64,000 nt of DNA, taken from assembly GCA_030141605.1 (NCBI GenBank), contig JAQGDQ010000157.1, positions 323,266-387,265 of the forward strand. Direction: 5' to 3'. This DNA is from Tubiluchus corallicola (Eukaryota > Priapulida > Priapulimorpha > Priapulimorphida > Tubiluchidae). The notes beneath the pieces are model-generated. The model had not been told where the DNA came from. It did no database searches and saw nothing but the letters and a program-made list of their open reading frames with translations. This document shows, piece by piece, positions 28,001 to 40,000 of the stretch (its first letter is position 1; each line of letters starts with the position of its first letter). Both the position numbers and the translations under genes were made by a program.

Positions 28001-31000
28001 GAATTTTCCCCTAATAAAATCCGCCGGTTAATATGGACAACCGCCGCTTAATATGGACAGCGAACATTCTTGGCACGTGAACCAGCCGTGCCAACCATGG
28101 CCTGCGCGCGTGATTAAAAAGAGCTTCCCGCTCTGCTGCCTGTGTGAGTCATTGCATCAGTCAGTTCGCCGTTTGCCGTGGCCTTGAGAGCTTCGAAACT
28201 GTGATAACTTCCTTCCGTTCAAGGTTGAGAGAAAAGTTTCCTGCCAAACAAACTCGTCTGACTTCTTTTTTTCAATAAAACAGGAGACGAGTTGATACAG
28301 ACAGTTTTTTGCCTTTTTTAATGAAGGGGAAGGGTCTTCATGGGTCACTTCGCTTAATATGACAGCCGCTTAATATGGACATGCACTGCTGGCCCGAGGT
28401 GTCCACAATAAGCGGCGGCCACTGTATTGCTAAAATTTTATTATAAGTGTGCTATGTCTCTACCATTTTCTCTGCAAATTTAACTAAGGCATTTCTTCCA
28501 ACAGCTGACACAGTTTCTCAATTCTTTAAAGGAAAAGAAAAGGAAAAGAAAAGAAAAATTACCTGAAGTAGATTTCAGAAAAATCACCTTAAAAATTACA
28601 TTACTTTTATAGCATTTTTATGCATATATCGTACTCAAATTAAAAGGAATTTTTGTTTGTTTTCATTTTAAATCTCCCGTAATGCTGTTCCAAGGTTGTC
28701 ATTACATGACATCATCTACTCAAACGAAAATCAGGGGAAGAAAAGGCAATGTTAAACTATGTCCTAAAAAACTTTCCATACAAATCTATATGACTTAGCA
28801 TTTCACTTACCTACTTGAAAAATGCTCCGATTATTTTTTCAAACTTTATCCAATGTTATCTAAACGTGTTTCAAGCGACTTACCATTAAAATGGCTGCAC
28901 CTAATGGTCATTGTGGGAGTTTAAATTTACAAGTTTTATACAACATTACTGCTGATGCAAGCCCTGTATATAAGAAGGCAGTAGATAAGTGGTATAAAAT
29001 TTCAAGACAAATTTTTAAGCCTTATGTAGGTGGAGGGTTTTCTTGTGCTCCCATTTTTTTCTTGGCAACAAATCTTTGTCAGTGGTGACTGATTTTGTTT
29101 TATTGGTGACTGATAATGACGAATAACGATGCAAACTGCTTCATTTTCTGTGATGACAATGATGTCAACTTCTTGATTACTTTCTTGTTTTGCTCCACGT
29201 GCTGAGTGCTTTATACGCCAACTCGACTGTTTCTCAATTGATGATTATAGCTGACATTGTCCCAGTATTTAAATGCTTAGTCATAGCTTAAAAATCACTA
29301 AAACTATAAACTTGTGACTTTTACAGCCAAAAGTTAATGTACCATAATATCATTCATGCTGTGAAATTTGGATTTTGTAGGGCACTTGTTTCTAATATTA
29401 TTGTAGTCTAAACTGTGACACATTTATTCTGTGCTGCCTGATGTAAGTTTACAGTTAAATTTAAAGATTGGTGACTTGTTAAAGCCTCAACTTTTACGTT
29501 GTACACAGAACTCAATGGAATTTTAAACATCAAGTGCATTAAGTATTTAACAGTACAGTAATATATATCCCAGTAAACAGATTTGATCATGTTTTACACT
29601 AAAATGTTATGTTTTCAAAGCAAGTATGCAAAATCGTCTAAATTCAACGGATTTCACTTGTTGGTCAATTTTTTCAGCTGCACCGTACCATTTTGTTCAA
29701 ACGGCTGATTGATGGCTTCCCGTACAAACGTGCCCAAATATGGAAAGAGGCACGTGTCGACATTCCACCTCTTGTGCGGCCTTACGTTTGGGCAGCGTTA
29801 CTCGACGTTGAGGTGAGTAATATAGGTTATGTTTGGTTAAAAAACCACTTTAGAAGTCATTACAGTATGAACAAGGCAGTAGGTATTTGATCTTTAGCCG
29901 AGCAGGTGAGTATTTGCACTTTAATATAGGTTAGGTTAGGTTAGAACACCATTTTAGAAGCTGTTACAGTACCAACAGGCAGTAGGTATTTGATCTTCAG
30001 CCAAGCTTCAATTGTTGCGCCTCTTGCTGAGTGTTTTGTTCAAATAAGTGCGAAAGCGCACCCATTTAATGGCAAACATCCAAGTAACTGGAATCAGAAT
30101 TCTAGGAATTTGGGCAGATCTGCCGTCTAGCAAGCCTTTTGTTAATTGTATCTAACTAAGCATCAATGAAAATAGTTTTTGCTATAGCTAAATGTTGCTG
30201 TATTTTAATATCCTGTTGTCCTGATTTTGTTATAGCTGCGACTACAGAATGGGCAACTATAGAGTTATCAGTTCTGTATGTCTGTCTGTCCATCTGTCGC
30301 CACTTTTTCTCAGCTCTGGAGTAACCTAGGAAGTTGATACCTCGCATGGGGGAAGAGCGAGGTCAACCTCTAAACCCAATTATTTTTTGATCAACCACTG
30401 CAGATTTTAATTTTTAAAAATCTGCATATAGTATCTAAGAGTTGTAATTTGCCTATGCTAAGTCCTGAGATACGTGTAGCTAGGCGATCAATATCCACCA
30501 GTGTCAGCCAAGTGAAACACTTATTAGTAGGGTATCAGCAGGGTGGGTCATGTTTAGGTACTGTGGAGCTGCAGCAGCCCCTATTTTCACTCAATACTAT
30601 TGATAATATTCAATATAATAAGTCTTTTTTCTTTAGTACTTTCTTTATACTTGTATAGAACCAGAGCACATGAGGGTAGTACTGTTTGCTTCACAGCCCA
30701 GCACCAGCAACATGGCGTTTGACTGTTGCGTGCATTATGGCCGTGCATGAAGGTAGAGAAAGTACTGTTGCTCACACAGTTTGTTGCCAGTTGGTTGTCA
30801 CATGCTTACCTTGAATGGATCAAGCTTGCATTGTGATAATTTAGGCTATTAATAAGAAAAAACATTTTTTGTTTAGGATTTTATCGAGTTTATGTATAAA
30901 CTTTCGTATGTTTGTTTGTTTAAAATTACAATTACAAATTAGAACATTAAAATTACACATGTTTGTTTCATTTTACACGGTATTAAAACAATGGCTAAAC

Positions 31001-34000
31001 ATTTTCTGAAACAGCAGCCCCACTTCGAGCCACCATTGGGTATCAGATAACAATAGTGACACGTTTTAAACCTGCACGGGTTTAAATGTTGGGTATGCTT
31101 CGTGTTCAGTCTGTATTTGGATCTATTATGATAGTACAGTTAAACCCCATCATACCGTCCATTTTGGGAGTAGAAAGAGTTGGCGTTATAGTGAATTTGG
31201 CATTATAACAAGGTGTGTTAAATTTTGCCATAGATGAATTACAAGACAGTCAGAGGTTTCTTACAGAGGGCTTCTTATTGAGGGCGTTATATCAAGAACC
31301 GGCTGGCCTTAGTTGAGAGACTTGAGGCTGCTGGCTGTATTTCCCAATATATGTGAACACATATTAATTTGCCTGGTGGATGGCGGGTGACGGGTGGTGG
31401 TATAAAGGGTTATTTTTATAGACTGTTGAATACACTGGTTTCTTTCCTGGCCATTTTCCAGGCAGTAAACGAGTTTGGCAGTATAACGAGGTGTGACTGT
31501 ACAATTTTTTTACAGAAATTTTGTATTCTTTGTTTTAGTGTCAATGCAGAAAATACATATTTGTGGACGTTTCCTCTGAATCAGTGGCAGCTCAAAGCTA
31601 AAATTAGTGGGGTGTTGCTTCAGAAAATTGTTAGCCATTGTTTTAATACTGTATAAAATGAAACAAACATATGTAATTTTAATGTTGTAATTTCTAATTC
31701 TAATTTTAAACAAACAGACATATGAAAATTTATACATAAACTTGATTAAATCCTTAACAAAAAATATTTTTTGCTTACTAATAGCCTAAATTGTCACAGT
31801 CGAAGCTTAATCCATTCACGGTAAGCACGTGACAACTGACAACAAACTGTGTGAGCGACAGTACTTTCTCTACCTGGGCTCAGACATGTGCACATGGCCG
31901 CATGCACACAACAGCCAAACACCCACCGCATTGCTGGGGCGTACTGTGCTGGGTTGTGAAGCAAACAGCACTACGCTCATGTGCTCTGGTTCCGCGTAAG
32001 TATAAAGAAAGAACTAAAGAAGAAAGACTTATTATATTGAATATTGTCGATAATACTGAGTGAAAATAGAGGGTGCTGCAGTTCCACAGTACATATACAC
32101 GAGCCACCACTGGTCTCAATCACATTGGGACAACTATGTCCCTCTACTGAGGGCTGTCCTGATTTCTTGAAATTGAGTTTTGAAGTTTTTAGGTTTATAT
32201 GTAAATTTGTAAAATGTTTAGGAACAAAATTAGTAATTTGTTATTGTTTCTTTGTTGACGGTAATGGCCAAAGATAAGGTTCTGTTTTATTTTTGTTGTG
32301 ATAGATTGATAATATAAATGCTTACGAGCAAATTGACAAGCAAGTGCCAATGGTGACCGACAGACAGATTGAGGTGGATATTCCACGATGTCATCAGTAC
32401 AATCAGTTGTTATCTTCACCGGAAGCCCACAAGAAATTCAAGCGCATATTGAAAGCTTGGGTTATCAGTCATCCACACTACGTGTATTGGCAAGGCTTGG
32501 ACTCGTTGTGCGCCGTATTTCTTTATCTAAATTTTAATAATGAAGGTGTGTAAAGCGTATATTCATTTTAGAGAATCATAGCATGTGTAATTTAACAATA
32601 CAAATCAATGTCTGCAAAAATGCTTTATGTTTGCTTCACAGCCCAGCACAGTGGCATTTGGGTGTTGTGTGCATACGGCCATGCGCACATGTCCGAGGTA
32701 ACATGCTGTTCGGTGCGCTGCTAGCAACTGCTGTTTAGTAGAGAATAAGCACTGGCCCTCACACAGTCTGTCAGTTGTCACATACTTAAAAATCATGTAC
32801 CGGCATATTCTTGAACTGTGGCAATTTAAGCTATTCTTAAGCAAAAATTTTTTTGTTCAGGATTTTATCAAGTTTACTTGAAAATTTTTATATGTTTGTT
32901 TGTTTAAAATTACAATTACAACATTAAAATTACATATGTCTGTTTTGTTTTACGCGGTATTAAGACAATGGCTAAAATTTTCCTGGAGCAACACCGCCAC
33001 TAATTTTAATTACGAGCTGCAACTGGTCCTGTTTTCGTTCGAAGTGCCATTTTTTCTGCTTTGCTGGCTGTGCATTTTTTTGCATATGTAGTATAGCTCC
33101 ACAGGTGTTCAGAATGGAAAGCTTGTAGTAAACTAGAAGGTCAATGATTTGCCATTTGTGCAATTTTTATTCCAATGAAAGCTATACTCAGGAAACAATT
33201 GGGCTTTCCCGAGTTTTAACCACTAACTGAAAATTTTGCTCTGCCAATTAACCAACAGAAAGAAAATCTTGTTGACTTTTTTTGAAAAATATATAATATG
33301 AAGAAGCTTGCTGTAATCAAATAAAATGTCTTTTTTCTTTGAATACAATTTTAAATTTTATGTGTTTTCTACCAGTTTTTCATTTATACAGTGTAAGATG
33401 AAATTTATCATATCACAAAACATTCATATGCTTGTCATAACAATTTGCAGAACAAAGTGAAATATTTCAAATGGAATTAGTCATTATTTTTAGATATTTA
33501 GAAGTAAATTCCTTTACACACACTAAAAGCAAAATTATGTTGTGAGATCAACAACGGGGAAATTATCACGTTTGAAGTGTGTCCCTGACTACCCAATATG
33601 TTGTAAGGTTTTCCATTACAAGTACTAATTTGTTTATTAGCTGTGGGATTCTGAGTAGCATTTATTGCATGCTATTTCCGGATGAGTTAAATTAAACTAC
33701 TAACTAGTTTTTTTTGCTTTCTTTTAGCTCTGGCTTACGCATGTCTGACTGCTTTCATCAATAAATACCTGCACAAGTTCTTTCTCAGAGACAATTCACC
33801 TGTGATACAAGGTACCTATGATGCTTGCACTTAATTTGAGAGATTTAGGGTCATCCATATAATTACGATATCAGATTTAGAGTAGGTAGGTGGCAGGAGA
33901 CATGATAACCCCATTATAACGCAAGGTAGGTAGGTGATTTAATTATGATGTCGGTATCTAACTTCACGCTCCTTTTAGTGGTTGTAATCAGCAGTGAGAA

Positions 34001-37000
34001 GGAGGAACCTGCAAAATGTGTCGATGAGAATGTGTTCAGTGAATTGGGGTGGCCACCACCTTTACCGCCAATGGCAGTAGAATCCACTGATGGTTTCCCC
34101 TTAATTAACACCACAAGTGATGTTGTTGCCTGTCCTTTGGAGGCGAATAATAAAATGTACAAGAAGCTACATCGGTGCAATATTGATATCAATATAAAGG
34201 GTAGGTAGGTGATGGGGCGTATGATAGCGCAATTATAATGCAAGGTATGGAGGTCCTTCAAATTGGCCAAAAACTTGATACTGTTATACTTTAGAAATAA
34301 TTACTACCTGCAAGCATTATTATAGAATAATAAAGAATAGTTTTAGTCTGGATATCGAACCCCGAATCTTCTGATGGCCATATAGATGTGTAAACCATTA
34401 TATGACTACTTAACCGAAGACAGGCTTTCACAAGTCTATAATGTTTATATGGTACGAATTCATTATTTGCTTATTGCATATTATATTTGCAGCCATCACA
34501 GTGCTATAAAGAAAAGCTATGTGATAACTTTCCTATTGTTTAATACAGAATATCTTGCTGTATTCTCCCATATGATTGCACTTCATGATCCGGAGTTGAC
34601 AAATCATCTGGATAGCATAGGATTTATCCCAGAGGTAAGCAAGAAATAATGAACACTTTTGTTTATTGTGTACTAAAATCAATTTACTTTTTGTAGAGGC
34701 AGGATAACAGGAATTAGTTTATTTACAGAGTTTACAGTTCCCCACACAATTTAAATAATGTAACCCTAATCTAATCATAACCCCAACTCTAATCCTACCC
34801 AACCTTAATCCTAATCCAATCCTAAGCCTACGCAACCCTGACCCTAATCTAACACTAACCCAATCCTAACCCCAACTCTAACCCTAATTAGCTTCATGAA
34901 CTGATTTCTTGCTTTGGGGACATTGTAAACTTTAGGCTAACTTTGGAGCTGGCATTCAAGTTGATACCTTGCCACAAACATCTCATCACTTTGCAATTTT
35001 CTTTCGTGTTATTTTCAAAGATAAACCTGGTGTCAGATTAAGATAACACCACTGCACTTAGTTGCTTTCTTAAGTAAAACACAATTTTGGGAGCAAATTT
35101 TAATTTTTCTTAAACATCCATACTTTTATACTTATTATATGCTGTGTTATTACTAAGCATTCATATTCTGCTTATGTGCATTTTATCTGAGATGTAATAT
35201 CATTTTCATAGATATTTTTATTCTTTCAGCTGTATTCCATTCCCTGGTTTTTGACTATGTACACGCGTGAGTATTTTAATACGTGCTTTTATTTAAATTT
35301 GCACTGCTGCTTTTAATCAATTTGGCCAAATTGCTGTACAATGTTGGTGACTTTTGTCTGTTGCAATTCCGCTGGAACAGTGATTTCGTGGTAGTGTATG
35401 GAGTGATCTGGAGTCTGTGGACTTGACTTCATGATAGTGTGTGCGAAGTGACCTGGAGTCTGCAGACTTGATTTCGTGGTAGTGTGTGGAGTAACCTGGA
35501 GTCTGTGGACTTGATTTCATGATAGTGTATGGGGTGATCTGGAGTCTGTGGACTTGATTCATGATAGTGTGTTGAAGTGACCTGGAGTCTGCAGACTTGA
35601 TTTTATGGTAGTGTATGGAGTGACCTCTAGTCTGCGAACTTGATTTCATGGCAGTATGTGAAGTGAGCTGGAGTCTGTGGACTTGAATTCATGGGAGTGT
35701 GTGAAGTGAGCTGGAGTCAGTGGACTTGAATTCATGGTAGTATGTTGAGTGACCTAGAGTCTGTGGTCCCTGGAGTGCTCAAACAATTTGCCCCTTAAAT
35801 TTATTAACCTGATTGTTACAGAAAGTTTTAAGTGGACTTCTGTGTGGAATGCTTAACATTGTATATGTGCACAACATGACTTAACATAAGTAATTTATTT
35901 ATAAAATGCTAAAGTTACAATCTTTAAAAAACAATTTAAGATATTGAAAACATGGGTGCATTCAAAATGCAATAAAAAGTCTGATAAGCTTTAACACTGG
36001 CAAGCAGAAATTTTGCTGTTTTATTACCAAGTGAATACTAAATATCGTCATTTATGCTGGCCTGTTTGGTGATTTGTACAGGGTCGTACTGACTGCAAAG
36101 CATTAGTGGTTTGTATGATATTTAAGGAAAAGAACACGTCATTCAGTATGTTGGCTTTCTTTTACTGTTGTCACTTAAACTTAGAAAAATATAACAAGGA
36201 AATTTGTGCTAAACTATCTATAAAGCATAAATTTAAAATATACTACCTCTGAATAAAAATTTTCAGGCATGGTGGTTGTCACCATTCACTCAAAATCATG
36301 ACATAACTGGGAGACTTCGTAACTTTTCATAAGCACCCTTTGGCTTTCCCTAAGCGCGTGCTGCTTACACTAATTTGAACTTTTCCAGCTTACCTAATGT
36401 TCACGCAAAAATCTCACAAAGTCAGCCATCTATGTACTTTTAATGGAGATTTGCAGTGCGCTACTTTTCTTCAGGACAAATGGCGTCATTGGAAGAAGAA
36501 TGGGCGTTCAAAATGGGAGCGCCCAAGCATGAAGTGATCGCGACTTTAAAGTGATTTTACTAGTTTCACGAGGTGCTTATTGCAGTTTTATTGCTAAATC
36601 ATTCTAACATTTTTCACGACCATTGAGATAAGCCTAACTTCCCAGAAGGCTTGGCCCTTCCTTTAAGGAGTGCTTTCAAGTGGCATTTACCGTGGAGTAT
36701 ACAAGTATTAACAAAACCCCCCATTGATGCTAGCTCAATACTTCTTGTGCTGTGAAAACAACTTGTGCCTTCTTAAGTTATGTGTTACAATATAGTATTT
36801 GAATAATTATTTTTATTTGCATAGCTAGTGCAGAAGAAACTGTACTGTTTCACATGTCATTAGTTCTACATTTATGTTACTATGATGGTTCATTAGTTTG
36901 TATAAATTAATGAATGATCAATGAAAGTGCTGATATGTTTTAGCATTTGTTTATGGTCGAGTAAAAGCTTTTTGCTTGGTTTGCTTAGCCAGTAATTGTA

Positions 37001-40000
37001 CCAGCTCGCTTAATGGATGTTTGTGCTTGCCTACAGTGAACATTCCTGTCTTTACTGACAGTATACTCACTGTATTGTATTGTTCCTTGCTTTTAGTACT
37101 GGTAACTTTATGGTAATTTTCCACACGCATGCTTGATCGCAGCTTGAGAGTATTTAACCATGCCGGAATCAAATGCTACTGATTTGAATTTCACAAGCAG
37201 TGAACTAATAGATGGACTTCACAGTAGTGCCATCATTTCTATTAATTACATTGTTTATTTTGTCTTCATGTGCATGGCCACAACTTTTTCCGTCGTTCTT
37301 AATGCATTATTTGTCACATCAGTATGCAAATTTCGTAGACTGCGTAGCAATGCAAACCTTATCTTAGCTTCACTTAGTGTACATGAATGTCTGATAGGAG
37401 TGATTGTGTTAGTTTTAGAGATACTGTTATTCATCATAAACCACAAAGAAATTGGAATTGTTTACAATTCTGTTAAGTGCTCTCAAATTGCTGGGTATTT
37501 GGCCTTTGCTAATAACATCTTCGGACATTTGATACTGGTTAGTGTAGAAAGATATGTGGCCATATTGTGGTCGCTGCGTTATCACCAAATTGTGACGTTC
37601 AGAAGATTAAAAGTGTTTTTAGCGGCAGTATGGTGCTCCTCCGCTCTGCAACCTGCACTGCTCTTTTTTCCAGTGTGGATTAAACACTCTTGGGATTGTG
37701 AACATGCCTACACGATATCATATTCGCTGTACCACACTTTGTATATTCTAATAATTTTTATTCTACCAGTGTGTGCGTTGGTCGTAGTTTACGTCAGAAT
37801 CTGGGTTGCAGCTGTACGTCAGATAAAGCGCATTTACACCGTGACTTGCGTTACCGAAAGGAGAAGTGTTCAAGTGGAAAACAGAGCTACCGCAACTATC
37901 GGCATTACTCTGTTCATCTTGGTTGCCTGTTGGCTGATTGGTTTTGTTCATTTGATTGTGCAAAAATGGCGTCAGCCTGCGCCTGAAGATTATCGTGCCA
38001 CTTATGTGTTAATCACAATTGGCATTAGCATGAACCCATTGGCATTTGGTTTGAGACACAAAGACATGCGGAGAGCATTTTGGTCTGTCTTAAAATGCCA
38101 TTCATCATTGTAATTGTGTTACTTTTGATTACTCTTTGACTACTCTTGATTACATTTACAAATATCTTGCTAAAAATTTTCACTTTTCTGTTCACGTTAG
38201 TTCAGCTAAAAAGAGTCGCAGCGAGTATCTGTATTTAAACCAGGGTAATTAAAATTGCTGCGCATATTTTTGCTGTTATTAAGCATTATTCATGATAACA
38301 GCCATAAGCTCATTGTCTGAATGTAATAAACAGTTGCAACTATTTTTATTTTCAGAAGCTAATAGCTGTTTTTTAGTTTTTGAGCTCTACGAATAGTTAT
38401 ATTTTTGGGTACACTTAAGCAACACAAAATATGAATATACGTATGTGTTCATGATTGTTTATGTATTACAAATGATTAGTTACCTGTAGATTTTTTGAGA
38501 AGTCATTACAAGACTTTTAGACAAAAAAATTATATCGTCATCAATATAAATGATGATGAAACGGTGATTCTTGTTTATATTACTTGACTGACAGAGCCAT
38601 CATAGAAAACCTCACTGTGCTTCCATTTTTGTTTGCATAAGATAGACAAACATCATCTTTGCATAAGACAGGTAAACAAGAAAAATGTTTATTGATTTTT
38701 GTTTGTGTTCCACAAAAGCTTTCTGTTTGGTTTGCTGTTACAACTTACCCGAATCTTGGTTGTCATACATTTACTTGTCCCCACTCAAAGAGTGATGCAT
38801 TAGTTGTGCTAGTTTAAGGCTACAGGAGCTACTGTCGTCAAGCATCTCATAAATGATCAGCATATTTCATTAGCCTGTCATTCGGCATCATGGTTGAACT
38901 GAACTTTAGCGACATAGACATTTTAAATCGCACCGATTTGGAAGAAGTACAGAGCAGAACTGCCAGTTACAGTCATATAATATATTTTGTTGTTTGTTTT
39001 ATTCTTGCAATTTTATGTATCATTTTAAACGCGTTGCTTACGATCTTAATATGTAAATATCGTTATTTACAAAGTAATGCGAACTACGTTCTAACCTCTC
39101 TTAGTGTGTGTGAATGTTTGGCTGGCGCGATAGTACTGGTACTAGAATCACTGATATTTGCTACTAGACAGACTGGAGATAATAAAACAATGAACAATGA
39201 TTATCATTCAATTGTTTGCATTCAAAAAACTTTGTATTATGTACTTTCTTTTAGCATTTTTGGACACCTGTTATTAGTGGCCATAGAAAGATATGTAGCT
39301 ATAATGTGGTCACTGCATTATCATCAAATTGTGACTCCCAGAAAGTTAAAAGCATCTTTAATAATTGTGTGGTGCTTATCAACACTGCAGCCTACCTGGT
39401 TTTATTTTCCTTTCTGGGTGAAATATTCTTGGCAGTGTAATTTTGAAACGTTTGGCAAAATACATTCGATATATCATATTTTTTACATGCTAGTTTTCTG
39501 GGTTCTGCCTTTGTGTGCATTAGTCATAGTTTATGTTAGAATCTGGATTGAAGCTGTACGCCAGACAAGGCGCATTCGTTCAGTGAATTCCATCGCCCAA
39601 AGGAGAAGTGTTCAAGTGGAAAACAGAGCAACATTTACTATTGGAATTATCATCTTCATTCTGATATTTTGTTGGATGTTCACTTTCGCACAAGTCGTTA
39701 TCAACAGGTGGTGTGACTGCATCCCGGGAAAAAACGAGATTGGTTATGTTTTAATATTGTTTGGCTGCACTATGAACCCGGTTGTATTTGGTCTGAGAAA
39801 CAGCAATGTGCGCAGTGCACTTAGCTCTATGCTGAAGTGCACATGATCTGTATCTGTAGTGCAATGTGTGCAGTACTCTTAGTTCTATGCTGAACTCCTT
39901 AATGTTTTATTTGCCAAGTTTTAAAATGAAATATACATGAAAATAAAGATAATATTACGTAAAATATAACATTACATGACTTCTGTTGCATCTTTTCGTG

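Noticed and set aside
34755-34892. True telomere or contig end
   Set aside because: Degenerate, short, and flanked by TBCK exons on both sides.
35317-35649. 110-residue minus-strand repeat protein (MKSS…SRSLQ)
   Set aside because: Artefact of the 44-bp minisatellite.
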